NCBI RefSeq assembly: GCF_024749285.1
Contig: NZ_CP087196.1
Coordinates: 3,100,001 to 3,164,000 of the forward strand
Source: Pseudomonas sp. B21-015
GTDB lineage: Bacteria > Pseudomonadota > Gammaproteobacteria > Pseudomonadales > Pseudomonadaceae
Reading direction: 5' to 3'
DNA: 64,000 nt
Translations under genes and position numbers: made by a program
Notes under the pieces: model-generated
What the model saw: only the letters and a program-made list of their open reading frames with translations
Database searches by the model: none
Told to the model about the DNA's origin: nothing
Part shown: one piece after another, positions 17,526 to 27,098 of the stretch
Numbering within the stretch: position 1 is the stretch's first letter
How the letters are laid out: each line of letters opens with the position of its first letter

Positions 17526-19151
17526 ATGTCACTGCGTAATCTGAACATCGCGCCTCGAGCTTTCCTGGGTTTCGCCTTCATTGCCTTGCTCGTTATCGTG
17601 CTGGGTGTGTTTGCGGTGAGCCGCATGTCGATCATCCGACAGGCCTCCGTGGACATGCAAAGCAATCAGCTACCCAGCGTCGGCTTCCTGGGCACCATGA
17701 CCGAAAACGTGCTGCGTCTGCGCATTCTCTCATTCCGGGTTCTGGTGAACCGTGAGCCCGCGAGCCTGCAAGAAGCCGAAACCCGAATCGGGGTGCTGGT
17801 GGACAAGGTCAAGCAAGCGCAGGCCGGTTATGCGGCATTGCCGGCTGACGGTGAGGAAGCGGCGTTATTCAAGACATTTTCGGTCACGCTGGACAAATAC
17901 CTGCAAGCCGTGCGCGAGATGACGGATCTTTCGCGGCAGAACAAACTGGAGGAAATGCGCAACCTGATCAATACCCGGGTCAAGGAAGGCACCGATCAGA
18001 TGGGCGAGCAGTTGAACAAGCTGATCGCCATCAACAAGGCTGACGCGACGGCGGCCGACGTCGAGGCCAACGAGCAGTATGCCTTTGCCACCAACGGCAT
18101 CATCGTGGTCTCGGTGGTTGCGGCCTTGATGACCGTGCTACTGGCCTGGCTGTTGACCCGCAGCATCCTCACGCCGCTGAACCGTGCTGTGCTCGCAGCC
18201 GAAACCATTGCCGGCGGCAACCTGAGCAAAGTCATTGAGGTCGACGGCAACGACGAACCGGCCCGTTTACTCGGCGCCTTGTCCGCCATGCAGACCAACC
18301 TGCGCAAAACCATTGAGCAGATCGCCGGCTCCGCGACGCAACTGGGTGCGGCCGCTGAAGAACTCAGCACCGTGACGCAAGAAGCGTCCCGTGGCCTGCA
18401 ACAGCAAAACAACGAAATCGAACAGGCGGCCACCGCCGTCAACGAAATGACTGCCGCGGTGGAAGAAGTGGCGCGCAATGCGGTGTCGACTTCAGAAGCC
18501 TCGAACCAGTCGACCCAGGCGGCACACGAAGGTCGTAACCGGGTGGTGGAAACCGTCGACGCCATTCAGACCATGACCCACGACGTGCGAAACACTGCGC
18601 TGATGATCGAGGGCCTGGCCGCTCAGGGGCGCGACATCGGCAAAGTGCTGGACGTGATCCGCGCCATCGCCGAGCAGACCAACCTGCTGGCCCTCAATGC
18701 CGCGATTGAGGCCGCCCGTGCCGGGGAGGCCGGGCGTGGCTTTGCGGTGGTGGCGGACGAAGTCCGGGCGCTGGCCCATCGCACCGCGCAATCGACCCAG
18801 GAAATCGAGAAAATGGTGGCCGGCATTCAGAACGGTACCGGTGAAGCGGTTTCGTCGATGCAACAAAGCAATCAGCGCACCCAAAGCACCCTGGAAATGG
18901 CCCGCGCCGCAGGTGTCGCCCTGGAGCAGATCACTCAATCGATTCAGCTGATCAACGAACGCAACCTGGTGATCGCCAGCGCTTCGGAGGAACAGGCTCA
19001 GGTGTCCCGTGAAGTCGACCGCAACCTGGTGAACATCCGTGACCTGGCCACCCAGTCGGCCGCCGGTGCCGATCAGACCAGCGCCGCCACCCACGAACTG
19101 TCGCGGCTGGCGGTAGATTTGAACGCAATGGTGGCGCGTTTCGTGATTTGA
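17526..19151 (+). CDS. Methyl-accepting chemotaxis protein
   Basis: A 541-residue membrane chemoreceptor. Transmembrane segment 1 spans ~11-32 ([19 protein letters not shown]), a periplasmic four-helix-bundle sensor fills ~35-190, segment 2 is at ~193-215, a HAMP domain follows, and the cytoplasmic signalling tip contains [20 protein letters not shown] followed by [15 protein letters not shown]. It ends in ARFVI with no CheR/CheB-docking pentapeptide. The ligand is unknown; neither glycerate nor arginine sensing can be inferred from position alone. Confidence 0.94.
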   Translation: MSLRNLNIAPRAFLGFAFIALLVIVLGVFAVSRMSIIRQASVDMQSNQLPSVGFLGTMTENVLRLRILSFRVLVNREPASLQEAETRIGVLVDKVKQAQAGYAALPADGEEAALFKTFSVTLDKYLQAVREMTDLSRQNKLEEMRNLINTRVKEGTDQMGEQLNKLIAINKADATAADVEANEQYAFATNGIIVVSVVAALMTVLLAWLLTRSILTPLNRAVLAAETIAGGNLSKVIEVDGNDEPARLLGALSAMQTNLRKTIEQIAGSATQLGAAAEELSTVTQEASRGLQQQNNEIEQAATAVNEMTAAVEEVARNAVSTSEASNQSTQAAHEGRNRVVETVDAIQTMTHDVRNTALMIEGLAAQGRDIGKVLDVIRAIAEQTNLLALNAAIEAARAGEAGRGFAVVADEVRALAHRTAQSTQEIEKMVAGIQNGTGEAVSSMQQSNQRTQSTLEMARAAGVALEQITQSIQLINERNLVIASASEEQAQVSREVDRNLVNIRDLATQSAAGADQTSAATHELSRLAVDLNAMVARFVI

Positions 19152-19191
19152 GATAGGGTTGAGACTGGACCTCGCGCGTTAGGAGAAGTAC

Positions 19192-20379
19192 ATGCGCTAT
19201 TCAGCCTTGACCCAACGAATCTCCGGTGACGGAGCGGCAGCCTGGAAGATTCATGATCGAGCGCTGGAGCTGCGAGAGCAGGGCGTCGACGTGCTGCTGC
19301 TGTCGATCGGCGATCCGGATTTCGACACCCCGCTGCCAATCATTCACGCCGCCATCGACAGCCTGCTGGCCGGCGACACCCATTATTCGGATGTACGCGG
19401 CTCCCACACACTGCGCAGCAGCATCGCCCGCCGTCATCAGCAGCGCAGCGGCCAGGAGGTGGATGCCGATCATGTGATCGTGCTGCCCGGTGCGCAGTGC
19501 GCGGTGTATTCGGTTGCGCAGTGCCTGCTCGATCCGGGTGATGAAGTGATCGTCGCCGAGCCGATGTACGTCACTTATGAAGGGGTGTTCGGCGCCTGCG
19601 GGGCTCGCGTGGTGCCGGTGGCCGTGCGTCCGGAGAATGGCTTTCGGGTCGAACCGGCGGATGTCGCGGCACTGATCAGCCCTAAAACCCGGGCTATTCT
19701 GCTCAACAGTCCGAACAATCCTTCCGGTGCCAGCCTGTCGTTGAAGAGTTGGCAGGCGTTGGCTGCGTTGTGCATGCAGCATGATCTCTGGCTGATCAGC
19801 GATGAGGTCTACAGCGATTTGTTATTTGAAGGCGAACACATCAGCCCGGCCAGCCTGCCCGGCATGGCCGAGCGCACGGCGACCGTCAATAGTCTGTCCA
19901 AATCCCATGCCATGACCGGCTGGCGAGTGGGTTGGATGATCGGCCCCAAACCGCTGGCCGACCACGTGATGCATCTGTCGTTGTGCATGCTGTTCGGGAT
20001 TCCGGATTTCGTCCAGAACGCCGCGCAGGTGGCGCTCGATAAAGACTTGCCTGAAGTGGCGCTGATGCGCGAGGAGTATCGCCAGCGCCGTGATCTGGTG
20101 TGCGCGAGCTTGAGCGGTTGCCCGGGCATTCGGCCGATCAAGCCCGATGGCGGGATGTTCGTGATGGTCGATGTGCGCCAGACCGGCCTTGGTGCCCAAG
20201 GTTTCGCCGAGCGCTTGCTGGAAGGTTATGGTGTGTCGGTGCTGGCCGGTGAAGCCTTCGGGCCAAGTGCGGCGGGGCATATTCGCATTGGGCTGGTGGT
20301 GGATCAGGTGAAGCTGGCGGATGCGTGTCAGCGGATTGCCTTGTGTGCGGTGGATTTGTTGCAAGTGCGGCGGGCTTGA
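19192..20379 (+). CDS. aruH: Arginine--pyruvate transaminase-like aminotransferase
   Basis: A 395-residue fold-type I PLP aminotransferase. The PLP Lys lies in NSLSKSHAMTGWRVGW and the substrate carboxylate Arg in GHIRIGLV. The N-terminus (MRYSALTQRISGDGAAAWKIH) and long stretches such as GAQCAVYSVAQCLLDPGDEV closely resemble P. aeruginosa AruH as I recall it, which starts the arginine transaminase pathway by making 2-ketoarginine. AGGAGA precedes the ATG. The usual partner aruI (2-ketoarginine decarboxylase) is not adjacent, so the substrate is less certain than the fold. Confidence 0.8.
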   Translation: MRYSALTQRISGDGAAAWKIHDRALELREQGVDVLLLSIGDPDFDTPLPIIHAAIDSLLAGDTHYSDVRGSHTLRSSIARRHQQRSGQEVDADHVIVLPGAQCAVYSVAQCLLDPGDEVIVAEPMYVTYEGVFGACGARVVPVAVRPENGFRVEPADVAALISPKTRAILLNSPNNPSGASLSLKSWQALAALCMQHDLWLISDEVYSDLLFEGEHISPASLPGMAERTATVNSLSKSHAMTGWRVGWMIGPKPLADHVMHLSLCMLFGIPDFVQNAAQVALDKDLPEVALMREEYRQRRDLVCASLSGCPGIRPIKPDGGMFVMVDVRQTGLGAQGFAERLLEGYGVSVLAGEAFGPSAAGHIRIGLVVDQVKLADACQRIALCAVDLLQVRRA

Positions 20380-20407
20380 GGGATTTGTGTTGTTTGGGCT
20401 GGCCTCT

Positions 20408-20499
20408 TCGCGAGCAGGCTCGCTCCCACAGGGGATCTGCCTTGGGCACAAATTCGGTGTGCGCCGCAGATCCAGTGTGGGAGCGAGCCTGCTCGCGAT
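20408..20499. repeat. REP pair, GAGCCTGCTCGC type
   Basis: TCGCGAGCAGGCTCGCTCCC... (20408-20430) and its complement (20476-20499), between the convergent transaminase and kguD genes. Confidence 0.9.
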
Positions 20500-20524
20500 G
20501 GCTATCTGAAAAACACCAAATCCC

Positions 20525-21523
20525 TTAACCCTTCCACGCTCGCCCATTCACCAGATTCATCGGCCGCTCCCCAGCCAACGCCGCCAACAGATTATCCACC
20601 GCACACCGGGCCATGGCCTCCCGTGTCTCATGGGTCGCCGAACCGATATGCGGCGTCGCCACCACGTTGCTTAACTGCAACAGCGGCGAGTCATGGTTCA
20701 GCGGCTCACGCTCGAACACATCCAGCCCGGCAGCGCGAATCCGGTTCTGCTGCAATGCCTCGATCAGCGCCGCTTCGTCCACCACCTTGCCCCGGGAAAT
20801 GTTGATGAAGATGCTCTGCGGGCGCATCAAGGCGAACTCCCTGGCGCCGATCAGCTTTTCGGTTTCGGCGGTCAGCGGCAAGGTCAGGCAAATGAAATCG
20901 GCCTGCTGCAACAACTCGGTCAGGCTGCGGTATTGCGCATTGAAGCGCTGTTCCACCGCCGGTTTCGGCGAATGGCTGTGATACAGAACCGGCATGCCAA
21001 AACCGAAGTGCCCGCGTTGCGCCAACGCCTCGCCAATCCGCCCCATGCCGATGATGCCCAGCGTTTTGCCGTGCACATCGCTGCCGAAATGCGCCGGGCC
21101 GATGTTGTGGTTCCACTGGCCGGCGCGAACCATGTTCGCCAGTTCCACCACGCGCCGGGCGCTGGCCAGGATCAGCGCGAAGCCGGTGTCGGCGGTGGTC
21201 TCGGTCAACACGTCGGGGGTGTTGCTGAGCAAAATCCGCCGTTCGGTCAGGTAGCCGATGTCGTAGTTGTCGACGCCGACGGACACGCTGGCAATGGCTT
21301 CCAGGTTCGGCGCCAGATCCAGTAACCCGGAATCCAGTTTCAGGCTGGCGCCGAGCAACCCTTGGGCGCGGGGCAGGGCGTGGCGCAGCTTGGCCAGGCC
21401 CTCGGCGTCGAGGCTGTCGATCAACGTCACCTCGGTCTGCTCATGCAGGCGAGCCATCAGCAGTGGCGAGAGTTTCTTGTACAGCACCACCTGTTTTTTC
21501 ATCGTCGTCATATCAACATCCAT
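20525..21523 (-). CDS. kguD: 2-ketogluconate-6-phosphate reductase / 2-hydroxyacid dehydrogenase
   Basis: A 332-residue D-isomer-specific 2-hydroxyacid dehydrogenase. The NAD(P)-binding loop is GIIGMGRIGEALA, and the catalytic Arg, Glu and His appear in NISRGKVVDE, FEREPL and TPHIGSAT. As the last gene of the kguE-K-T-D order it should reduce 2-keto-6-phosphogluconate to 6-phosphogluconate, feeding the Entner-Doudoroff pathway. The stop of kguT touches this start. An ATG at 21511 is an alternative beginning. Confidence 0.88.
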   Translation of the reverse strand: MDVDMTTMKKQVVLYKKLSPLLMARLHEQTEVTLIDSLDAEGLAKLRHALPRAQGLLGASLKLDSGLLDLAPNLEAIASVSVGVDNYDIGYLTERRILLSNTPDVLTETTADTGFALILASARRVVELANMVRAGQWNHNIGPAHFGSDVHGKTLGIIGMGRIGEALAQRGHFGFGMPVLYHSHSPKPAVEQRFNAQYRSLTELLQQADFICLTLPLTAETEKLIGAREFALMRPQSIFINISRGKVVDEAALIEALQQNRIRAAGLDVFEREPLNHDSPLLQLSNVVATPHIGSATHETREAMARCAVDNLLAALAGERPMNLVNGRAWKG

Positions 21524-22822
21524 TCAGGAATGAGTCGCCATCGGCCGGGCCGTCGCAGCCTTGGCCACGCCCCGGTCACTGGCGCCGGGCTTGAGGAAAA
21601 TCGTCAGCACCACCGACAGCAGCAACGCGCCGCTCATCAGCAGATAGGACGCACCGGGCGATCCGGTTGAGCTGTTCAGGTAACCGACCAGATAAGAGCC
21701 GCCAAACGAACCGAGTGCGCCCATGCTGTTGATCAACGCCATGGCGCCACCGGCCACGTTGGCCGGGAGGATTTCCGGGACGATGGCGAAGAACGGGCCG
21801 TACGGGGCATACATGCAGGCGCCGGCAATCACCAGCAGGGTGTAGGACCACCAGAAATGTTCCGCGCCCAGGGCGTAGGAGCCATAGAACGCAATCGAGG
21901 CGATCAGCAGCGGTGGCCAGACAAAGCGTTTGCGCTTTTGCAGTTTGTCCGAGCCCCAGGACACCAGTAGCATGCCGATCACCGCCGCCAGGTACGGCAA
22001 CGCCGACAGCCAGCCGGCCTCGATCATGTCCATTTGCGCGCCGGCCTTGAGGATCGACGGTAGCCACAGCACGAAACCGTAGACGCCGATGCTCCAGCAG
22101 AAGAACTGCAAGGCGAGGATGATCACCTTCGGCGAACGGAAGGCTTCAGCGTAGTTTTTTACCGCTTTGATGCCGACTTGCTCGGCGGCCAGGGCGCTTT
22201 CCAGGTCCTGCTTCTCCTGGTCGTCGAGCCACTTGGCCTGAGCCGGACGGTCATCGGCCAGACGCCACCAGATAAACGCCCACAACACTGCCGGCAAGCC
22301 TTCGATGATGAACATCCAGCGCCAGTTGAAATGCTGGATCAGGTATCCCGACACCACCGACATCCAGAGCATGGTCACCGGGTTGCCGAGGATCAGGAAG
22401 GTGTTGGCGCGCGAGCGTTCGGCACGGGTGAACCAGTGGCACAGGTACACCAGCATCGCCGGCATCACCGCGGCTTCGACCACCCCGAGCATGAAGCGAA
22501 TCACGATCAGCCAGTAGGCGTTGGAGACGATCCCGGTCAAGGTCGCCAGGCCACCCCAGAGGATCAGGCTGACGAAAATCAGCTTCTTCACGCTGTGTTT
22601 CTGGGCGTAGATCGCGCCCGGGATCTGGAAGAAGAAATAGCCAAGGAAGAACAGCGCGCCGAGCAGGGAGGACAGGCCTGGGGTGATCATCAGGTCCTTG
22701 GCCATGCCGGAGGCGGCGGCGAACCCGTAGTTGGCGCGGTCCAGATACGCCAGGCTGTAGGTGATGAACACGATGGGCATGATGTACCACCAGCGGCGGG
22801 TGGCCAGTGTTGCGGTTTTCAT
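21524..22822 (-). CDS. kguT: 2-ketogluconate MFS transporter
   Basis: A 432-residue twelve-segment ACS-family permease (RRWWYIMPIVFITYSLAYLD, RANYGFAAASGMAK). CAGGAG stands before the ATG. Position between the kinase and reductase genes of the ketogluconate operon indicates that it imports 2-ketogluconate made in the periplasm by gluconate dehydrogenase. It is separated from kguK by only 61 bases. Confidence 0.9.
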   Translation of the reverse strand: MKTATLATRRWWYIMPIVFITYSLAYLDRANYGFAAASGMAKDLMITPGLSSLLGALFFLGYFFFQIPGAIYAQKHSVKKLIFVSLILWGGLATLTGIVSNAYWLIVIRFMLGVVEAAVMPAMLVYLCHWFTRAERSRANTFLILGNPVTMLWMSVVSGYLIQHFNWRWMFIIEGLPAVLWAFIWWRLADDRPAQAKWLDDQEKQDLESALAAEQVGIKAVKNYAEAFRSPKVIILALQFFCWSIGVYGFVLWLPSILKAGAQMDMIEAGWLSALPYLAAVIGMLLVSWGSDKLQKRKRFVWPPLLIASIAFYGSYALGAEHFWWSYTLLVIAGACMYAPYGPFFAIVPEILPANVAGGAMALINSMGALGSFGGSYLVGYLNSSTGSPGASYLLMSGALLLSVVLTIFLKPGASDRGVAKAATARPMATHS

Positions 22823-22883
22823 AGTGGTGCTCCTGAGCTTGTTGTTTTTGTCGCAGCAGGTAACGGTTTTAAATCTTCAGTGA

Positions 22884-23903
22884 CTATGCGGGCCTCATCG
22901 CGGGCAAGCCCGCTCCCACAGGATTTGCGCGAATCCCTGTGGAAGCGGGCTTGCCCGCGATGGCGGCCTCGAATTCAACGGATAACTCCCTTCGATCGGG
23001 CAACCCCTCCATATCCCCACGGCTCTGCACCGCGCGGCTGCCGATCCAGTTGGCACGCTGCACGGCGTGGGCAACGCTGTAGTTTTCCAGCAGGGCGCTG
23101 ATCAGGCCGACGGCAAATCCGTCACCGGCACCGACCGTATCGACCACTGTTTTCACGGGTACGCCTGCAACGAAACCTTCATCGTGATGCGTGCGGTAAT
23201 ACGCGCCGTGCGGGCCAAGCTTGATCGCTACGGCTTCAACGCCCTGGTCGAGGTAAAACGCCGCGATGTCGGCGGGGTCTTCGAAACCGGTGAGCAAACG
23301 CCCTTCACTCAAACCCGGCAGCACCCAATGGGCGAGGGCAGCGAGGCGGTTGACCTCGGTGATCATCTGTTGCTCGCTGGCCCACAGACTCGGACGCAGG
23401 TTGGGGTCGAACGACACGCTGCGCCCGGCATCGCGCAGGCGGGTCATCAGTTCGAAGGCCATGTCCCGGGCCGATGCAGACAGCGCCGGGGGAATGCCCG
23501 TGGCGTGCAAGTGCCGGGCCTTGAGCAGCTCCGGTGCAATCGACCGCACCGACAAATGACTGGCCGCCGAGCCGCGCCGGAAGTATTCGACAACCGGATC
23601 GCTGCCATCATCGGCGCGGGATTTGAGCTGGAACCCGGTAGGGTGTGCCGGGTCGATGTCGACATGGCTGCAATCAAGGCCTTCTTTTTTCAGCGCATCG
23701 ATGACGAACTTGCCGAGAGAGTCCGCGCCAACCCGGCTCAGCCAGGCGACGTTAAACCCCAACCGCGATAAGCCAATGGCGACGTTGCTGTCGGCCCCGG
23801 CAATGCGTTTGTGGAACTGGCCGACGTCGGCCAGTTCACCGTGCTGCTCGGCGACGAACATCGCCATGGTTTCGCCGAACGACAGGATATCGATCTCAGA
23901 CAT
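22884..23903 (-). CDS. kguK: 2-ketogluconate kinase (PfkB family) with REP-encoded tail
   Basis: A 339-residue PfkB/ribokinase-family kinase that phosphorylates 2-ketogluconate. It begins [20 protein letters not shown] and has the ATP-site signature [13 protein letters not shown] with the catalytic Asp. The ATG at 23903 follows GGAG and overlaps the end of kguE by 8 bases. The last ~27 residues ([20 protein letters not shown] and a few more) are translated from a REP pair at 22897-22961, so the protein is longer than expected for the family. The core catalytic domain is complete before this tail. Confidence 0.92.
   Translation of the reverse strand: MSEIDILSFGETMAMFVAEQHGELADVGQFHKRIAGADSNVAIGLSRLGFNVAWLSRVGADSLGKFVIDALKKEGLDCSHVDIDPAHPTGFQLKSRADDGSDPVVEYFRRGSAASHLSVRSIAPELLKARHLHATGIPPALSASARDMAFELMTRLRDAGRSVSFDPNLRPSLWASEQQMITEVNRLAALAHWVLPGLSEGRLLTGFEDPADIAAFYLDQGVEAVAIKLGPHGAYYRTHHDEGFVAGVPVKTVVDTVGAGDGFAVGLISALLENYSVAHAVQRANWIGSRAVQSRGDMEGLPDRRELSVEFEAAIAGKPASTGIRANPVGAGLPAMRPA
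22897..22961. repeat. REP pair inside the 3' end of kguK
   Basis: ATCGCGGGCAAGCCCGCTCC... (22897-22920) and its complement (22937-22961) lie wholly within the kguK reading frame, ahead of its TAG stop at 22884-22886. Confidence 0.9.
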
Positions 23904-24678
23904 GCGCAGGCTCCAGGCAGGATTGACCGAGGCGGGCGAGGGTGGCGACATGCTCGGTGGTCAGTTGCACCAGGTCGTCACCTTGCAGTGGATATTCCGC
24001 CGCACGCATCACGCACTGGGGCATGTGTTGCAACAGTTGTCCCCACAGATGCAGGTCGCTGGCGGCCGGTGGCACCGCCACCCGTTTGCCGTCGGCCCGG
24101 CGCGCCACCGCTTTGCAGTGCACATAACCGACGTGCCGACCGAGCAACCGCGCGGCGCTGGCGGCCGACTGGTCCTGCCATTGCCAATTGCCGATATCGA
24201 AGGTCATTTTGATCGGCAGGTTGTGTTGCTCGACGTCGGCGAAGAAGCGCTGGAAGGGTTCGATTCGGCCACCGTGCAAGGTCTGGTCGTTTTCCACCAG
24301 CAACTGTACCGGGCTCTGTTTCAGCTGAAGGGCCAGCGTCTGTAGATCGTTGTTGTCGGTGAAATAACCCAGGGAGACTTTCAGCCATCGGGCGCCGAAT
24401 GACTCGGCGCGCTTCAGGGTCCAGAGCAGTTCAGGGTTGGGTGTCGAGTGCCCGGCCAGCCACAACTCCAATGGTGAGGAATACACGCTTTCGAGGCCCT
24501 TGGATTGGCTGGCATCTGCCAATTGTGCAGGGACTTCGAGGGTCAGCAGCTCTTCGCGCCATTCAATGTGTGTGGCGCCGGCAGTGGCCAGCATCTGGAC
24601 GAAACTGCCTTGGCCGCGTTGGCGAACAAGGTCTGCGCCGTAGCTGGACAGGCTGATGGAAACGGGTGGTTTGTTCAT
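23896..24678 (-). CDS. kguE: KguE, sugar-phosphate isomerase/epimerase-like protein
   Basis: A 260-residue xylose-isomerase-like TIM-barrel protein ([43 protein letters not shown]) with potential metal ligands Glu, Asp and His at barrel positions. It is the first gene of the ketogluconate operon. Its exact reaction is not established to my knowledge. The start is preceded by AGAGGTG and a PtxS operator only 13 bases upstream, which ties operon expression to ketogluconate. Confidence 0.87.
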   Translation of the reverse strand: MNKPPVSISLSSYGADLVRQRGQGSFVQMLATAGATHIEWREELLTLEVPAQLADASQSKGLESVYSSPLELWLAGHSTPNPELLWTLKRAESFGARWLKVSLGYFTDNNDLQTLALQLKQSPVQLLVENDQTLHGGRIEPFQRFFADVEQHNLPIKMTFDIGNWQWQDQSAASAARLLGRHVGYVHCKAVARRADGKRVAVPPAASDLHLWGQLLQHMPQCVMRAAEYPLQGDDLVQLTTEHVATLARLGQSCLEPAHV

Positions 24679-24691
24679 CGTTATGCACCTC

Positions 24692-24705
24692 TGAAACCGG
24701 TTTCA
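24692..24705. promoter_or_regulatory. PtxS operator upstream of kguE
   Basis: TGAAACCGGTTTCA, a perfect 14-bp palindrome identical to the published PtxS recognition sequence as I recall it. It lies in the kguE leader, so bound repressor would block initiation or early elongation. Confidence 0.88.
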
Positions 24706-24756
24706 TTTTTAGTCAAAAAAATTTGGTTTGCGTTATGTGGTGATTTTCAGGGCCCC

Positions 24757-24828
24757 ATCGCGGGCAAGCCCGCTCCCACAGGTTATGTGAACGCCACAGA
24801 TCCTCTGTGGGAGCGGGCTTGCCCGCGA
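24757..24828. repeat. REP pair, GGGCTTGCCCGC type
   Basis: Inverted copies at 24757-24780 and 24804-24828, between ptxS and the kgu operon promoter. Confidence 0.9.
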
Positions 24829-24842
24829 AGAGGCCCGAACAT

Positions 24843-25868
24843 TCACCGAAGATTCCCCAGGGTCGACCCCCGAACAATCAACCGCGCCGGAAAATCCAAA
24901 GTCCGCGCCGGCCCGTCATCACCTCGCAAGCGCCTGAGCAAACACTCAAACGCACTCGCGCCAATCTCCGCCGTCGGCTGGGCGAGGGCGGTAATCCCGC
25001 TGCCCACCAGCGGGTACCAATCCAGATTATCCAGGGCAATCAGCCCGACATCCTTGAACAGATTGCACTTCAACTCACGCAACGAATGGGTGCTGGCCAG
25101 CGCAGCGATACCGTTGGCGCAGAACAGCGCTTTCGGGCCAGGGCCAGAGGTTTGCAGAAAAGTTTTCAAGTAGCCGGTCAGGTCGCTGCCCGTTTCGACC
25201 ACCGCGCCTGAGAGCGCCGGGCGCTGCGCAATCTGAGCCTTGAAACTGCTGACCCGCTCGATCCGCGAACTGGTGCCGTCATAAGGCTCGGTCACCAACA
25301 GCACATCGCGATAACCGCGTTCCTCAAGGTGGGCAATGGCGATCTCGACGGCAGCCGGATTATCCAGCCCCACCAGGTCGCTATCGAGCTGCTCGACCTT
25401 GCGATCCACCAGCACCATGGGCATTTCGCGATGCAGTTCGCGCAGCTCATCCCGATGGTGGCCGAGGGTGTTCACGATCAAGCCTTCGATGTTGTACGAG
25501 CGCAGCAACGCCAGGTGTTGGCGCTCCTGCTCGTCATCGCGATCGGTGTTGCACACCACCAGGCTGTAGCCGTGCTGACGGCAGGCGGTTTCCACCCCGT
25601 GCATCACGGCAATCGAATAAGGGTTACGGATATCGGCCACCAGCATGCCGATCAGGCGGGTACGCCCGCGTTTCAGGCCGCGGGCCATCTGGTTCGGGCG
25701 GTAGCCCAGTTCGGCAATCGCCTGTTCGATGCGCAAGGCAATGGCATCGGAGAGCAGGGCGCGGTCATCGCCGATGAAGCGCGAGACGCTGGCCTTGGAG
25801 ACCCCGGCGTGTTCGGCGACGTCGAGCATGGTCACGCGGCTGCGTTGGGCGGCGGAGAAATCGTTCAC
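24843..25868 (-). CDS. ptxS: LacI-family repressor PtxS
   Basis: A 341-residue LacI-family repressor. The helix-turn-helix and hinge read TMLDVAEHAGVSKASVSRFI and YRPNQMARGLKRG; the ligand domain follows (RTRLIGMLVADIRNPYS). PtxS is the 2-ketogluconate-responsive repressor of the kgu operon and its own gene. Identical operators stand before both ptxS and kguE. The start is a GTG at 25868 with AAGG 12 bases upstream, a weak arrangement; an internal ATG before LDVAEH is less likely. Confidence 0.92.
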   Translation of the reverse strand: MNDFSAAQRSRVTMLDVAEHAGVSKASVSRFIGDDRALLSDAIALRIEQAIAELGYRPNQMARGLKRGRTRLIGMLVADIRNPYSIAVMHGVETACRQHGYSLVVCNTDRDDEQERQHLALLRSYNIEGLIVNTLGHHRDELRELHREMPMVLVDRKVEQLDSDLVGLDNPAAVEIAIAHLEERGYRDVLLVTEPYDGTSSRIERVSSFKAQIAQRPALSGAVVETGSDLTGYLKTFLQTSGPGPKALFCANGIAALASTHSLRELKCNLFKDVGLIALDNLDWYPLVGSGITALAQPTAEIGASAFECLLRRLRGDDGPARTLDFPARLIVRGSTLGNLR

Positions 25869-25911
25869 GGTGGGTGTCGACCTTGTTATTGGAACTGAGT
25901 TTGTCTGGTTC

Positions 25912-25925
25912 TGAAACCGGTTTCA
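25912..25925. promoter_or_regulatory. PtxS operator upstream of ptxS
   Basis: TGAAACCGGTTTCA again, perfect palindrome, 44 bases before the ptxS start: the autoregulatory site. Confidence 0.88.
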
Positions 25926-26012
25926 GATAACAACAGATGACTGCGAATCGTCAAGACATGGAACCCGACACAATGATTGGAACCGGGTAAAACAGACAAA
26001 CGGTAGTTCTAC

Positions 26013-26028
26013 CTGTCAGAACTGACAG
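26013..26028. promoter_or_regulatory. Palindrome between ptxS and the modular gene
   Basis: CTGTCAG-AA-CTGACAG is a perfect 7-2-7 palindrome, about 99 bases before the next gene start. The binding factor is unknown. Confidence 0.35.
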
Positions 26029-26126
26029 TTGGAAACATTAACTAACAAGCGTCTAATTTCCCCGCCAAGCAACAAAAAACAACGAAGCCAATACCCGAGC
26101 AATCCACATCAATCGGTGAGAAAACT

Positions 26127-27017
26127 ATGACCCCGATGCCGTTGAAACAATACCGCGACATTGCCAACGGTCCACTGGCGAAGCCGCTTTCCGTGGAGGG
26201 CGTTGACGATACCGACCTGGAAGGACATATCTCTCGCGAGATTCTGCGTAACGGTACTCGTATCGTCATTCCTTACTGGAGCGAACCAGAAGACGACGAT
26301 GAACTCTGGGTGATGTTGCGTCAGAACGGTGTGGTAAACAGGCTCTACACAGTCTTTTATCCAAAACCACTGAGCGTTTCTTTTTTATATTTCGATTTGA
26401 CGTCACAACACTTGGCAGCCGATGGCATTGCGTGGGTGTATTACAAAGTCTGGAAAGGTTCGGGTGGTAATGATGACCCCTCGCCCGAAAGACAACTCAC
26501 TATAGATCACACACCGCTTTTAACTTTGGAAGAGCCGATGTTCCCTCACGCCACACCTTGGGGGTATCTGAATAACAACACGAAGCCGCCATTGACAAGT
26601 GGCGCCACAGTTGCAATGCCCGCTTCTACTAATGTCGCCTTGCCCGGGGATTTGGCTAAGGTTTATTGGCAGGGGTATCCGAGTCTGAATGGCAGTGGTG
26701 TACCGGTGCCGGAAACTTATGGCGTGTGGGATCGGCTGTTGTCCGAGCAGGATATAAAAAACGGATATGCGTTAGTTGTACCGTTTGAGCCGCACATAAG
26801 AACGCTATTTGATAATGACTCGGCAGTTGTTACATGTAAGTTGTTCAGGTCGAAGCGACTTATTGCAGAATCAAAAAAAGGCTTGGTGAAAATTGACAGG
26901 GTAATACCTGGTGAAAGTGGCCCGTCCGGGCTTAATGAAGGAGATAGGGAAATGACAGCACAAGAGAAGTTACCACGGAAAGTAAGGGCCAACCCTCCGA
27001 GGATCGGTGAGGAATAG
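26127..27017 (+). CDS. Modular protein of unknown function, N-terminal part (ends at amber codon)
   Basis: A 296-residue product if the amber codon stops translation. No signal peptide is visible. It contains what look like beta-rich Ig-like modules: DELWVMLRQNG, then a conserved KGSGGNDDPSPERQLTIDHT, then a Pro/Thr-rich linker. The KGSxGNDDPS...ID(H/R)T pattern recurs in the downstream part, indicating tandem modules. Base composition is noticeably more AT-rich than neighbouring genes. GGTGAG lies before the ATG. I do not recognise the family beyond a likeness to uncharacterised Pseudomonas repeat proteins. Confidence 0.6.
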   Translation: MTPMPLKQYRDIANGPLAKPLSVEGVDDTDLEGHISREILRNGTRIVIPYWSEPEDDDELWVMLRQNGVVNRLYTVFYPKPLSVSFLYFDLTSQHLAADGIAWVYYKVWKGSGGNDDPSPERQLTIDHTPLLTLEEPMFPHATPWGYLNNNTKPPLTSGATVAMPASTNVALPGDLAKVYWQGYPSLNGSGVPVPETYGVWDRLLSEQDIKNGYALVVPFEPHIRTLFDNDSAVVTCKLFRSKRLIAESKKGLVKIDRVIPGESGPSGLNEGDREMTAQEKLPRKVRANPPRIGEE

Positions 27018-27098
27018 ATTGGTATACAGGCGACATCCGTTAGCGTCGACAAGCTGGCTGATGAGTCTATAGCGATCAGTGTTCTGGATTCGGGAGAG

